A stretch of DNA of 64,000 nt. Origin: Flavobacteriales bacterium (lineage in GTDB: Bacteria; Bacteroidota; Bacteroidia; Flavobacteriales_F; PHOS-HE28). Both the position numbers and the translations under genes were made by a program. The number at the start of each line of letters is the position of its first letter. Position 1 is the stretch's first letter. Below the pieces are notes generated by a model. That model saw only the letters and a list, made by a program, of their open reading frames with translations, was not told the DNA's origin and searched no databases. The stretch covers positions 62,001 to 126,000 of the forward strand of contig JAEUSY010000025.1 in NCBI GenBank assembly GCA_016788295.1, in the 5' to 3' direction. Shown in pieces: positions 1 through 7,997 of the stretch.

Positions 1-1730
1 CCCTCGCCCACCGGCTCGGCGTACTGGTACCCGATCACGTTCAGGCGATCGGTGAGGTCGGTGCCGAGCCACAGTTTCAGCGAACTGCCGGCGCGCACGG
101 CCAGCTCGACACCCATGCGTTCAATGCGGTCCATGCGGTCCACGTAGAGCCAGCGGTAGCTCTCGCTGTTGAACGACCGCCGCTGGCCGGGGAACGACCA
201 ACCGCCGCTCTCCTCCACATCGTTGGCATAGTAGCCCTTCAGCTCCAGCTCGCGGCCCGGCCGGGGCTTCAGGGTCAGGTCGCCGCCGAACTTCCACCGC
301 TCATCACCGAAACCGTAGGCGAAGTAGCCGCCGAGGGCCGCATAGCGCGTCACCTTGTCGTTGGTCACAGCGCCCAGCCCCACGCGCAGGTTCTCGTAGC
401 GGTTGTAGCGCATCACCTGGTCAAGCCGCAGGTCGAACGGACCAATGGGCAACCTGCCCGTGGTGAGCGCGCCCAGCCACTTCACTTTCTGGTCCAGCTT
501 TTCGGCCTCGCCAATGCTGTCGATCACGTGGTAAGTGCGCAGGTCCTTCTGGTCCAGCGTATCGCTGCGCATGCCGTTCCAGAAGTCGTCCTCGCGGCGC
601 ACGGCCATGCGGTCCATCACCAGTTCGGGCCCGCGCACCTCCTTGCGGGCAATGTCCACGTCCAGCTCAATGTCCTTCAGGTAGGTGCGGGCCACGCCCA
701 GCAGTTTCCAGTTGTTCACCTGCACCCCATCGAAGTACATGAAGGTGTTCAATTGCACCGGGAACCACGCCTTGCCGCCCACCTTCTCGAACTGTTGTTG
801 CAGCTTGATGCTCACGCCCCCGGCCCGCTCCACCGGTTCGGCGATCACGTTCTGCAGTGCGTAGCCATCGGTGTTCACGTACAGCACCCCCTGCAGCCCC
901 TCGAACTTGCGGCCCTTGCGCGGCCGGTAGCTGATCACGAACACCGAGTCGCGGCCCTGGTACAGCGTGTCCTGCAACAGGAAGAGGTACTGGTCCGTGC
1001 TGCCGGGGCTCAGGGGGCCCAGGTAGGTGCGCTCATTGAAGGTGATCTGCGGGGCGTAGATGGAGAAGGTCTTGGTGGAGGCGAGCAAGGCCAGTAGTGA
1101 AGGGTCCTTCAGGCCGCTCACGCGCATGGCCAGCACCTCCTCCTTCTCGGCCGCGGGCGGAATGAAGCTCTTGCGCGTGGCGCTCTCCATCAGCAACAGG
1201 TGCTGCCGCTGCATGAACGCGATGGCCTCCTGGTCGTTGCTGTCCAGCGCTGCGATACGGGCCGGATCGCGCATCAGGGCGCTGTCCACATCACCGGTGA
1301 ACACCGACTTGCTGTAACTGGTGTAGCGATGGGGCCGGTTGCGCAGGCCATCATTCTCCTTGCGGTTGGCGTGCACCAGGCGGATGATGCGATGCGCCGG
1401 GTTCTCGCCGGGCAGCACCTCCACCGTGCGCAGCTCCACGGCGGCCCGTTGCATGCGCACCACCACGGGCGGGCCCACGGCAAGGGTCTCGGTGTGCGGC
1501 GCGTAGCCCACATAGCTGAAGCGCACCTGCGCCGTTGGGCCGGGCAGCTTCAGCACAAAACGCCCATCGATATCCGTGGTGGCCCCTTCGCGCTCGCCCT
1601 CGGCCAGCACGTGTACGAAGGCGAGCGGCTCCTGCGTAACGGCATCCAACACACGGCCATGCACCACGTGTTGCGCCACGGCGTTCGCCATGCATACAGC
1701 GAAGAACAGGAGCAAGGCGGTGCGCACCAT
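1..1730 (-). CDS. DUF5686 / carboxypeptidase-regulatory-like outer-surface protein (3' part cut off by window)
   Basis: The start ATG at 1730 opens a signal peptide (MVRTALLLFFAVCMANAVAQ). A CarboxypepD_reg-like beta-sandwich follows at about residues 21-100 (VVHGRVLDAVTQEPLAFVHV, then TDIDGRFVL and FSYVGY). The long DUF5686 region comes next, and the reading frame is still open at base 1. This architecture is typical of Bacteroidota outer-membrane-associated proteins, often around 800 residues; about 576 are visible here. The molecular role of the family is not established, and many members resemble outer-membrane beta-barrels in the C-terminal half. A TACTTTCG box lies 47 bases upstream. 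Divergent from the radical SAM gene. Confidence 0.85.
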   Translation of the reverse strand, partial: MVRTALLLFFAVCMANAVAQHVVHGRVLDAVTQEPLAFVHVLAEGEREGATTDIDGRFVLKLPGPTAQVRFSYVGYAPHTETLAVGPPVVVRMQRAAVELRTVEVLPGENPAHRIIRLVHANRKENDGLRNRPHRYTSYSKSVFTGDVDSALMRDPARIAALDSNDQEAIAFMQRQHLLLMESATRKSFIPPAAEKEEVLAMRVSGLKDPSLLALLASTKTFSIYAPQITFNERTYLGPLSPGSTDQYLFLLQDTLYQGRDSVFVISYRPRKGRKFEGLQGVLYVNTDGYALQNVIAEPVERAGGVSIKLQQQFEKVGGKAWFPVQLNTFMYFDGVQVNNWKLLGVARTYLKDIELDVDIARKEVRGPELVMDRMAVRREDDFWNGMRSDTLDQKDLRTYHVIDSIGEAEKLDQKVKWLGALTTGRLPIGPFDLRLDQVMRYNRYENLRVGLGAVTNDKVTRYAALGGYFAYGFGDERWKFGGDLTLKPRPGRELELKGYYANDVEESGGWSFPGQRRSFNSESYRWLYVDRMDRIERMGVELAVRAGSSLKLWLGTDLTDRLNVIGYQYAEPVGE

Positions 1731-1777
1731 CAACGTTGGAATGAGGGGGTTCCGGAACTATGACGAAAGCAGGTCGC

Positions 1778-1785
1778 CGAAAGTA
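1778..1785 (-). promoter_or_regulatory. Bacteroidota -7 box for the DUF5686 gene
   Basis: TACTTTCG on the minus strand, 47 bases before the ATG at 1730. It matches the TAnnTTTG-type -7 element with the C that is common in this window. No clear -33 TTG at the expected distance. Confidence 0.5.
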
Positions 1786-1802
1786 ACAGGCGAGTGCATC
1801 GG

Positions 1803-1810
1803 TAACTTGC
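1803..1810 (+). promoter_or_regulatory. -7 box for the radical SAM gene, 7 bases from ATG
   Basis: TAACTTGC ends 7 bases before the ATG at 1818, so transcription probably starts at or just before the start codon. It lies 17 bp from the oppositely oriented box at 1778-1785. Confidence 0.45.
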
Positions 1811-1817
1811 GGCCTCC

Positions 1818-2840
1818 ATGTTCGCTCCCCTCCGCGATGGCCTCGAATGGTCGCGCAAGGCCACTCCCCGGCGCCTGCGCAACGCCGCCACGCTGTGGAC
1901 GAGCTTCCAGCGGGCCAAGCGGACCAGGGACCCGCGCATCGGCGGACTGCCCTTCAGCATCAGCTTCGAGCCCACCACCGCCTGCAACCTGCGCTGCCCC
2001 GAATGCCCCAGCGGCCTGCGCAGCTTCACCCGCCCCACCGGCAACCTGCGGCAGGACCTCTTCGCCCGCGTGATGGACGAGCTCGGCGACGACCTCTGGG
2101 CGCTCACCTTCTACTTCCAGGGCGAGCCCTACATCAACCCGAACTTCCTCGACATGGTGGCACTGGCCAGCCGCAAGGGCCTCTACACCAACACCAGCAC
2201 CAACGCGCACTTCCTCACCGAGGAAAAGGCCGAGGCCACCGTGCGCAGCGGCCTCTCACGCCTCATCATCTCGCTGGACGGCACCGACCAGGGCACCTAC
2301 GCCGCCTACCGCCGCGAGGGCGACCTGGCCCAGGTGATCGAAGGTGCCGAGCGCATCGTGAAATGGAAACGGAAGCTGAAGAGCCTCACCCCCCATGTGG
2401 TGTTCCAGTTCCTGGTGGTGAAGCCCAACGAGCACCAGATCCCCGAAGCCCGCGCCCTGGCCAGGAAGATCGGCGTGGACGACCTGTGGCTGAAGACCGC
2501 CCAGGTGTACGACCCCAAGGACGACCACCCACTGATCCCCACGCAGGACAAGTACGCCCGCTACCGCCGCAACGCCTCAGGCGTGTGGGAGGTGAAGAAC
2601 AAGCTGGCCGACAACTGCTGGAAGATGTGGCACAGCTGCGTGATCACCTGGGACGGCCGCGTGGTGCCCTGCTGCTTCGACAAGGACGCCCACCACGTGC
2701 TCGGCGACCTGCGCACGCACAGCTTCCGCGAGCTGTGGCACAGCGATGCCTACAACGATTTCCGGCGGCAACTGCTCACCGCGCGCAGCAGCATCGAGAT
2801 GTGCCGGAATTGCTCGGAAGGGAGTCCAGTATGGGCGTGA
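1818..2840 (+). CDS. Radical SAM/SPASM domain protein
   Basis: 340 residues. The CNLRCPEC motif (CX3CX2C, about residues 55-62) binds the radical-SAM 4Fe-4S cluster. The C-terminal third has a SPASM-like cysteine set: a Cys in NCWKMWHSC, the adjacent pair in VPCCFD, then CRNC near the end. SPASM proteins carry extra iron-sulfur clusters and often modify peptides or build cofactors. No precursor peptide or maturation partner is visible next door, so the substrate is unknown. It resembles the MoaA/anaerobic-sulfatase-maturation fold rather than any one characterised enzyme. The gene stands alone between the divergent DUF5686 gene and a convergent minus-strand gene. Confidence 0.9.
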   Translation: MFAPLRDGLEWSRKATPRRLRNAATLWTSFQRAKRTRDPRIGGLPFSISFEPTTACNLRCPECPSGLRSFTRPTGNLRQDLFARVMDELGDDLWALTFYFQGEPYINPNFLDMVALASRKGLYTNTSTNAHFLTEEKAEATVRSGLSRLIISLDGTDQGTYAAYRREGDLAQVIEGAERIVKWKRKLKSLTPHVVFQFLVVKPNEHQIPEARALARKIGVDDLWLKTAQVYDPKDDHPLIPTQDKYARYRRNASGVWEVKNKLADNCWKMWHSCVITWDGRVVPCCFDKDAHHVLGDLRTHSFRELWHSDAYNDFRRQLLTARSSIEMCRNCSEGSPVWA

Positions 2841-2862
2841 GGCCTCGCGTGTACTTGATCCA

Positions 2863-3111
2863 TTAGCCCTTCCCCTTCTTGGAAGGAACCAGCATGGTAT
2901 AAAGAAAGAACCATAGGATCAACAAGACAGAGACCAAGTAGCTATATGCGAGTGCCTCATACCCACCATAGCCGATGGCGAAGAAAGGGACCAGCGGAAG
3001 AAAGACCGCAAATGCAAAGTTCCCAATGGGGAATTGCCACCAGCAGAAGAGATACAGGGCACATTGTGCCGTGGCAATGACCGCAGGTCGTCGACGGACC
3101 CGAAGCGCCAT
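2863..3111 (-). CDS. Small membrane protein, unknown function
   Basis: 82 residues with a basic N-terminus (MALRVRRRP) and two or three hydrophobic segments (about 12-34, 36-52 and 54-75), ending in KKGKG. It starts 2 bases after the frr stop, so it is probably co-transcribed with frr. I recognise no family. Its base composition is more A/T-rich than its neighbours. The clean membrane topology and tight spacing favour a real gene. Confidence 0.6.
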   Translation of the reverse strand: MALRVRRRPAVIATAQCALYLFCWWQFPIGNFAFAVFLPLVPFFAIGYGGYEALAYSYLVSVLLILWFFLYTMLVPSKKGKG

Positions 3112-3113
3112 CG

Positions 3114-3674
3114 TCAGACCTTCAAGATGTCCTTCTCCTTCGCCTCGATCAGCGCCTCCACCTTCTTGATGTAGATGCCGGTGAGCTTCTCCACCTCGGT
3201 CTCCAGGCCCTTGGCGGTGTCCTCGGGCAGGCCGTCCTTCTTGGCGGCCTTAATGGCCTCCATGGCCTTCTGGCGGCTGCTGCGGATGCCCACCTTGGCG
3301 TGCTCGCCCTCGGCGTGGGCGGCCTTCACCAGGCCCTTGCGGCGCTCCTCGGTGAGCATGGGCACGTGGATGATGACGCTCTCGCCGTTGTTGCTTGGGT
3401 TGAAACCCAGGTTGGCACCGATGATGGCCTTCTCGATGGCATCGATCAGTTTCTTCTCCCAGGGCTTCACGAAGAGCGTGCGGGCGTCGCCGGTGTTGAT
3501 CGCGGCCACCTGCGAGAGGGGCACCATGCTGCCGTAGTAGTCCACGCGCACCGTCTCCAGCATGCCGGGGTTGGCGGCACCGGCGCGCACCTTGGTCAGC
3601 TCGTGGTCCAAATGCTCCAGGGCGTTGCGCATGTGGTCCTCACAGGTCTTCAGGGCGGCGGCGGTATCGATCAT
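3114..3674 (-). CDS. frr: Ribosome recycling factor
   Basis: 186 residues, the usual length for RRF. Recognisable core: KVRAGAANPGMLETVRVDYYG near residue 30, LTEERRKGLVK in the middle and a C-terminal KKVEALIEAKEKDI helix. RRF splits post-termination ribosomes together with EF-G. The ATG at 3674 (MIDTAAALKTCEDHM) fits homologues; upstream codons in the same frame are not conserved sequence. It lies downstream of pyrH, as in many bacteria, but here an oppositely oriented FkbM gene separates them, so frr has its own promoter at 3695-3702. Confidence 0.97.
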   Translation of the reverse strand: MIDTAAALKTCEDHMRNALEHLDHELTKVRAGAANPGMLETVRVDYYGSMVPLSQVAAINTGDARTLFVKPWEKKLIDAIEKAIIGANLGFNPSNNGESVIIHVPMLTEERRKGLVKAAHAEGEHAKVGIRSSRQKAMEAIKAAKKDGLPEDTAKGLETEVEKLTGIYIKKVEALIEAKEKDILKV

Positions 3675-3694
3675 GGCTGGTGGTGTTCGGGCCG

Positions 3695-3702
3695 CAAAAG
3701 TA
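3695..3702 (-). promoter_or_regulatory. -7 box for frr
   Basis: TACTTTTG is an exact TAnnTTTG match 20 bases before the frr ATG. It faces away from the fkbM box at 3744-3751, with 41 bp between them. Confidence 0.6.
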
Positions 3703-3743
3703 ACCACCGGTAAGCGCACCGCACAGGCTGTGCAAAGGCCCGT

Positions 3744-3751
3744 TACCTTGG
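3744..3751 (+). promoter_or_regulatory. -7 box for the FkbM gene, 5 bases from ATG
   Basis: TACCTTGG ends 5 bases before the ATG at 3757, predicting a leaderless or nearly leaderless transcript. Confidence 0.45.
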
Positions 3752-3756
3752 CGGCC

Positions 3757-4506
3757 ATGCGCATCGCAAAGGCCTTCGGGCACCTGGTGGAACATGTGAT
3801 GAGGTTGGGGCCCGTTACCGGCCTGCGCGTGCTGTACCTGAAAAAACGGCGTCCGGGGCACGAGGCCGTGGTGCGTGTGCGCGAACTGGCCGGTCCGCTC
3901 ACCGTGCGCACGGGCACCAGCGACCTGGCCATTTTCGATGAGGTGGTGATCCAGAACGGCTATCACTTCCCCATGGACCGCGAGCCGCAGGTGATCGTGG
4001 ACGTGGGGGCCAACATCGGCATGGCCACCTTGTGGTTCAAGGCGCGCTGGCCCAAGGCACAGGTGATCGCGGTGGAACCGGACCCGAACAACTTCGCCCT
4101 GCTGCAGCGCAATGTGAAGGACATCCCCGGCGTGCGTACCATACAAGCCGCGCTGGCCCCTGCTGATGGCGCCATCGGGTTCGAGACCGAGGGACTGAAC
4201 CCGAGCGCCTACCACATCCGCGAACTGCGGGCGGGTGAACAAGGCGTGCCGGCCATCACCGTACCCACGCTGATGCGGCAATGCGGCATCGACCACATCG
4301 ACCTGCTGAAGCTCGATATCGAAGGCGCCGAAAAGGAACTGTTCGAGGCCAAGGACCTGGCCTGGATGGACCGCGTGCACACCCTTGCCGTGGAACTGCA
4401 CGACCGCATGCGACCGGGTTGCGGGCATGCCTTCTTCGCGGCGAGCACACGCGGCCCGCGCAACTACGAGGTACACGAATACCTCGTGATCGCCACGAAA
4501 GCGTAG
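3757..4506 (+). CDS. FkbM family SAM-dependent methyltransferase
   Basis: 249 residues. SAM-binding motif I is DVGANIGMATLWF at about residue 82, followed by an acidic VEPDPNN strand. LLKLDIEGAEKE is the hallmark FkbM motif IV. The family O-methylates small molecules, sugars and polyketides; the substrate cannot be told from sequence. The start at 3757 is chosen because the upstream in-frame extension overlaps the frr promoter and is not family-like. The stop lies 5 bases from the end of convergent pyrH. An isolated single gene. Confidence 0.88.
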   Translation: MRIAKAFGHLVEHVMRLGPVTGLRVLYLKKRRPGHEAVVRVRELAGPLTVRTGTSDLAIFDEVVIQNGYHFPMDREPQVIVDVGANIGMATLWFKARWPKAQVIAVEPDPNNFALLQRNVKDIPGVRTIQAALAPADGAIGFETEGLNPSAYHIRELRAGEQGVPAITVPTLMRQCGIDHIDLLKLDIEGAEKELFEAKDLAWMDRVHTLAVELHDRMRPGCGHAFFAASTRGPRNYEVHEYLVIATKA

Positions 4507-4511
4507 ACGGC

Positions 4512-5225
4512 TCAGAACTCCACCAACGTGCCCACAGGCTGCCCGGCGATCAGGCGGCCCAGGTTGCCGGGCTTGTTCATGTCGAAGACGATGATGGGCA
4601 GCTTGTTCTCGTTGCAGAGCGTGAAGGCGGTGAGGTCCATCACGTTGAGGCCTTTCTCGTACACCTCGTTGAAAGAGATGCGATCGTACTTGGTGGCGGT
4701 GCTGTCCTTCTCGGGATCGGCGGTGTAGATGCCGTCCACGCGGGTGCCCTTCAGGATCACATCGGCCTCGATCTCGATGGCGCGCAGGCTGGCGGCGGTA
4801 TCGGTGGTGAAGTACGGGTTACCGGTGCCGGCGCCGAAGATCACGATGCGGCCTTTCTCCAAGTGGCGCACGGCGCGGCGGCGGATGAAGGGCTCGGCGA
4901 TGGTGTCCATCTTGATGGCGCTGAGGAGGCGGGTCTTGTGGCCCTTGGCCTCCAGCGCGCTCTGCAGCGCCAGGCTGTTGATCATGGTGGCCAGCATGCC
5001 CATGTGGTCGCCTTGCACGCGGTCGATGCCGTTGCCCACGGCCTGCATGCCGCGGTAGATGTTGCCCCCACCGATCACCACGGCCACCTCCACGCCCTGC
5101 GCGGCAATGGCAATGATCTCGTCGGCGTACTGGTCCAGCCGTTTGCTGTCGATGCCGTACGACTGTTCGCCCATGAGGCTTTCGCCGGAGAGCTTGAGGA
5201 GGATGCGTTTGTACTTGAGGGCCAT
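4512..5225 (-). CDS. pyrH: UMP kinase
   Basis: 237 residues, typical of bacterial hexameric UMP kinase of the amino-acid-kinase fold. [17 protein letters not shown] is the N-terminal phosphate-binding strand, [11 protein letters not shown] follows, and [13 protein letters not shown] is the nucleotide-binding loop. It phosphorylates UMP to UDP. The ATG at 5225 fits homologues; the longer frame would need a TTG start and non-family residues. It lies behind the tsf terminator and has a -7 box overlapping that terminator's T tract, so it should be transcribed separately from rplM-tsf. Confidence 0.97.
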   Translation of the reverse strand: MALKYKRILLKLSGESLMGEQSYGIDSKRLDQYADEIIAIAAQGVEVAVVIGGGNIYRGMQAVGNGIDRVQGDHMGMLATMINSLALQSALEAKGHKTRLLSAIKMDTIAEPFIRRRAVRHLEKGRIVIFGAGTGNPYFTTDTAASLRAIEIEADVILKGTRVDGIYTADPEKDSTATKYDRISFNEVYEKGLNVMDLTAFTLCNENKLPIIVFDMNKPGNLGRLIAGQPVGTLVEF

Positions 5226-5243
5226 GTGAGGTGTATGCGGGGT

Positions 5244-5251
5244 CAAAGTAA
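5244..5251 (-). promoter_or_regulatory. -7 box for pyrH, fused to the tsf terminator
   Basis: TTACTTTG on the minus strand, 18 bases before the pyrH ATG. Its first base belongs to the T tract of the preceding terminator. Confidence 0.5.
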
Positions 5252-5278
5252 AAAAAGAGGGAGGCCGAAGCCTCCCTC
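5250..5278 (-). terminator. Rho-independent terminator after tsf
   Basis: On the minus strand a perfect 9-bp stem (GAGGGAGGC/GCCTCCCTC) closes a TTCG tetraloop and is followed at once by seven Ts. A stable UUCG loop plus a U tract is a textbook intrinsic terminator. It closes the rplM-rpsI-rpsB-tsf unit. Confidence 0.92.
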
Positions 5279-5300
5279 CCTTATGAGCGAAGTATGCGCA

Positions 5301-6140
5301 TCAGATCGTGAGCGAGTGACGCTTGAAGCCGGTGACGGTGAGGTCCTTGTCGGCGGTCTTCACGTACTGCTCCACGCTGAGCTTGTTGTCCTTGATGAAC
5401 TCCTGAGCGAGCAGGGTGCTCTCCTTGAAGAACTTGTTCAGACGGCCCTGGGCGATCTTCTCGGCCATATCGGCGGGTTTGCCCTCCTGGATGGCGAGCT
5501 CTTTGCCGATCTCCAGTTCCTTGTCGATCACGCTCTGCGGAGTGCTGCTCTTGTCCAGTGCGATGGGGCCCATGGCGGCCACTTGCATGGCCACGTCCTT
5601 GGCAACACCTTCGAAACCGGGCTTGCTGAGGCCCACGAGGCTGGCCACCTTGTTGCCAGGGTGGTTGTAGGCGAACACGTAAGCGGCGTTCAGGGCGTGG
5701 CAGGCGCTCACGTCGATCTTCTCGCCGATCACACCGGTCTGCTCGATGAGCTTCTCGGCGATGGTGAGGCCGTTGCTGTCGTAGGCGGCGGCCTTTAGGG
5801 CCTCGATGGTGTCCAGGCCTTTCTCCAGGGCGATGGCGGCGATGCGCTCGGCCATGGCGGTGAAGTCGGCGTTCTTGGCCACGAAGTCGGTCTCGCAGTT
5901 GGTGCAGACCAGCACGCCGCGGGTACCGTCGGCAGAGGTCTGTGCGATCACGAGGCCCTCGGTGGCATCGCGGTCGGCGCGCTTGGCGGCCACTTTCTGG
6001 CCCTGCTTGCGCAGTACGTCGATGGCGGCATCGAAGTCGCCATTGGCCTCGGTGAGGGCCTTCTTGCAATCCATCATGCCCGCGCCGGTGATCTGGCGGA
6101 GCTTGTTCACATCAGCGGCGGTAATGGCCATGGTGCTCAT
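5301..6140 (-). CDS. tsf: Translation elongation factor Ts
   Basis: 279 residues. The N-terminal UBA-like domain has KLRQITGAGMMDCKKALTEA; the TDFVAKN signature of the core follows at about residue 80. EF-Ts recycles GDP-bound EF-Tu. Two starts are possible: the ATG at 6140 (MSTMAITAADV) and the ATG at 6131 (MAITAADV); many homologues begin like the second. It is preceded by rpsB in the canonical order, with a strong hairpin in the 68-base gap, and is followed by a strong terminator. Confidence 0.97.
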   Translation of the reverse strand: MSTMAITAADVNKLRQITGAGMMDCKKALTEANGDFDAAIDVLRKQGQKVAAKRADRDATEGLVIAQTSADGTRGVLVCTNCETDFVAKNADFTAMAERIAAIALEKGLDTIEALKAAAYDSNGLTIAEKLIEQTGVIGEKIDVSACHALNAAYVFAYNHPGNKVASLVGLSKPGFEGVAKDVAMQVAAMGPIALDKSSTPQSVIDKELEIGKELAIQEGKPADMAEKIAQGRLNKFFKESTLLAQEFIKDNKLSVEQYVKTADKDLTVTGFKRHSLTI

Positions 6141-6164
6141 GTTGGTGTTTGGTCTTGGGCTATG

Positions 6165-6190
6165 GCCGTGGTGGCAATGGCCACCACGGC
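6165..6190 (-). other. 11-bp hairpin between rpsB and tsf
   Basis: A perfect 11-bp inverted repeat (GCCGTGGTGGC ... GCCACCACGGC) encloses a 4-base loop. No T tract follows on either strand, so it is more likely a partial attenuator or an RNA-processing/stability element than a full terminator. Confidence 0.55.
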
Positions 6191-6208
6191 GCTCACCCGA
6201 TGTTCATT

Positions 6209-6994
6209 TCAGTTCTCGGCAGGAGCGGCCTCGTCAGCGGCCTCCACGCCCTCGCCAGCCTCTTCGGCGCCTTCCTCGGCGACCTCATCAACGGCGGTCT
6301 TGTCGTTCTTGCGCTCCTCCACGCCCTCGTTGATGGCCTGGATCATCACGTCCACGATCAGCTCGATGCTCTTGGTGGCATCGTCGTTGGCGGGGATCGC
6401 GTAATCCACCAGCGTGGGATCGCTGTTGGTATCCACCATGGCGAAGGTGGGGATGTTGAGCTTGCGGGCCTCGGCAACGGCGATGTGCTCCTTCACGATG
6501 TCCACGATGAACAGCGCGCTGGGCAGACGGGTGAGGTCGGCAATGGAACCGAGGTTCTTCTCCATCTTCTCACGCTGACGGCTCACCTGGAGACGCTCGC
6601 GCTTGCTCATGTTGTCGAAGGTGCCATCGGTCTTCATGCGATCGATGGTGGCCATCTTCTTGATGGTGCGACGGATGGTACCGAAGTTGGTGAGCATACC
6701 ACCGCTCCACCGCTCGGTAACGAACGGCATACCAGTGGGCTTCACCTTCTCGGCCACGATGTCCTTCGCCTGCTTCTTGGTGGCCACGAAGAGGATCTTC
6801 TTGCCACCACGGGCGATGTTCTTCATGGCTGCGGCAGCCTCCTCGAGCTTCACCGCGGTCTTGTTGAGGTCGATGATGTGGATGCCCTTCTTCTCATCGA
6901 AGATGTAGGGCGCCATCGCCGGGTTCCACTTGCGCTTCAGGTGACCGAAGTGCACACCGGCGTCGAGCAACTGCTTGAATTCCAAACGAGCCAT
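6209..6994 (-). CDS. rpsB: 30S ribosomal protein S2
   Basis: 261 residues. LLDAGVHFGHLKRKWNPAMAPYIF at the N-terminus and FVTERWSGGMLTNF are signature S2 segments; DTNSDPTLVDYAIPANDDA lies in the C-terminal half. The last 25 or so residues are an Ala/Glu-rich acidic tail (VAEEGAEEAGEGVEAADEAA). S2 binds at the head-body junction of the 30S subunit with S1. Downstream of rpsI with a 117-base spacer that folds into a long hairpin. Confidence 0.98.
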   Translation of the reverse strand: MARLEFKQLLDAGVHFGHLKRKWNPAMAPYIFDEKKGIHIIDLNKTAVKLEEAAAAMKNIARGGKKILFVATKKQAKDIVAEKVKPTGMPFVTERWSGGMLTNFGTIRRTIKKMATIDRMKTDGTFDNMSKRERLQVSRQREKMEKNLGSIADLTRLPSALFIVDIVKEHIAVAEARKLNIPTFAMVDTNSDPTLVDYAIPANDDATKSIELIVDVMIQAINEGVEERKNDKTAVDEVAEEGAEEAGEGVEAADEAAPAEN

Positions 6995-7038
6995 TTCCTA
7001 TTGTTTAGTTCACTTTCCTTGTTCCCGTTGATACAGGC

Positions 7039-7086
7039 ATCCCGCTGGTAGCCTTCCGCCTTGTGAGCGAAAGAGTCCAGCGGGAT
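7039..7086 (-). promoter_or_regulatory. Structured RNA element upstream of rpsB (candidate autoregulatory leader)
   Basis: Two nested inverted repeats: an outer perfect 10-bp stem (7039-7048 with 7077-7086, ATCCCGCTGG/CCAGCGGGAT) and an inner 7-bp stem with one G-U pair (7053-7059 with 7067-7073). Small asymmetric internal loops separate the two helices. It ends 44 bases before the rpsB ATG and has no T tract. S2 is known to autoregulate rpsB-tsf through a 5' leader in some bacteria; that this element does so is inference. Confidence 0.55.
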
Positions 7087-7111
7087 TGGATCCTGAACAA
7101 GCGTAGGGACC

Positions 7112-7498
7112 TTAACGCTTGCTGAACTGGTAACGCTTGCGCGCCTTCTTGCGTCCGAACTTCTTCCGTTCCACCGCGCGGGGGTCACGGGTCATCAGTT
7201 CCTCGGCCTTGAGTTTCGGTTTGTGCTCGGCGTCGATCTTCACCAGCGCGCGGGCAATGCCCAAACGCACGGCGTCCACCTGGCCGGTGATGCCACCGCC
7301 ATCGACCGTGGCGACCACATCGTATTTGCCCACGGTATCAGTGAGCTTGAAGGGCTGCTGCAGTTTGAACTGCTGCATGGTGATGGGGAAGTACTCATTC
7401 CCATCACGACCGTTAACGGTAACGGTACCCTTGCCCTCGGTGAGGACCACCCGGGCTACAGCGGTCTTGCGGCGACCGAGGCTGTTGACGTTTGCCAT
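7112..7498 (-). CDS. rpsI: 30S ribosomal protein S9
   Basis: 128 residues with the family core GRRKTAVARV at the N-terminus, GGGITGQVDAVRLGIARAL in the middle and the basic C-terminal tail ending FSKR, which reaches the P-site tRNA. The first codon follows the rplM stop by a single base, so the two are translated from one message, as in nearly all bacteria. Confidence 0.98.
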   Translation of the reverse strand: MANVNSLGRRKTAVARVVLTEGKGTVTVNGRDGNEYFPITMQQFKLQQPFKLTDTVGKYDVVATVDGGGITGQVDAVRLGIARALVKIDAEHKPKLKAEELMTRDPRAVERKKFGRKKARKRYQFSKR

Positions 7499-7499
7499 C

Positions 7500-7928
7500 T
7501 TACTTGATGCTGTTCAGGTCGAACTTACGCGGCTTCTGGGCTTCGTGCTTGTGCGTGGAGCCGGCCACCACATGCAGGTTGTTGAAGAGGCGACGGCCCA
7601 AGCGGTTCTTGGGGAGCATGCCGCGAACGGCGATCTCCACCATGGCCTCGGGCTTGCGGGCCTTCAGGTTGCGTGCCACTTCGCGGGTCTGGCCGCCGGG
7701 GTACATGCTGTAACGCTGGTACTCCTTGTCGTCCATCTTGGTGCCGGTGAGGCGGACCTTGTCGGCATTGATCACCACCACATGGTCACCGCAGTTCACG
7801 TGCGGGGTGAAGGTGGTCTTGTGCTTGCCGCGAACGAGCATCGCCACTCGGCTGGCGAGGCGGCCAAGTACTTCGTTCTCAGCATCAACGATCAGCCATT
7901 CGGGCTGAACGGAGGCCGCATTGGCCAT
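7500..7928 (-). CDS. rplM: 50S ribosomal protein L13
   Basis: 142 residues, the standard length. EWLIVDAENEVLGRLAS at the N-terminus, HVNCGDHVVVINA and the YPGGQ...MLPKNRLGR segments are L13 signatures. The ATG at 7928 is chosen because conserved residues start about eight codons later and the upstream frame runs into the promoter. First gene of the rplM-rpsI-rpsB-tsf unit. The leader is about 60 bases, longer than for most genes in this window, and includes a short CCCG/CGGG hairpin. Confidence 0.97.
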   Translation of the reverse strand: MANAASVQPEWLIVDAENEVLGRLASRVAMLVRGKHKTTFTPHVNCGDHVVVINADKVRLTGTKMDDKEYQRYSMYPGGQTREVARNLKARKPEAMVEIAVRGMLPKNRLGRRLFNNLHVVAGSTHKHEAQKPRKFDLNSIK

Positions 7929-7997
7929 GCTGGTGGTGTGTGTCGTCGAAGCCACTGTAGTGTGCTTTATAGAGGGTACTTTCCCGGAAACGGGCTG

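Noticed and set aside
5226..5246. Longer pyrH starting at a TTG
   Set aside because: The additional seven residues are not family-like and lie across the promoter box; the ATG at 5225 fits.
4281..5798. Long frame of 505 codons on the plus strand across pyrH and tsf
   Set aside because: It is the mirror of real minus-strand genes pyrH and tsf, rich in His/Gly/Val as GC-rich shadows are.
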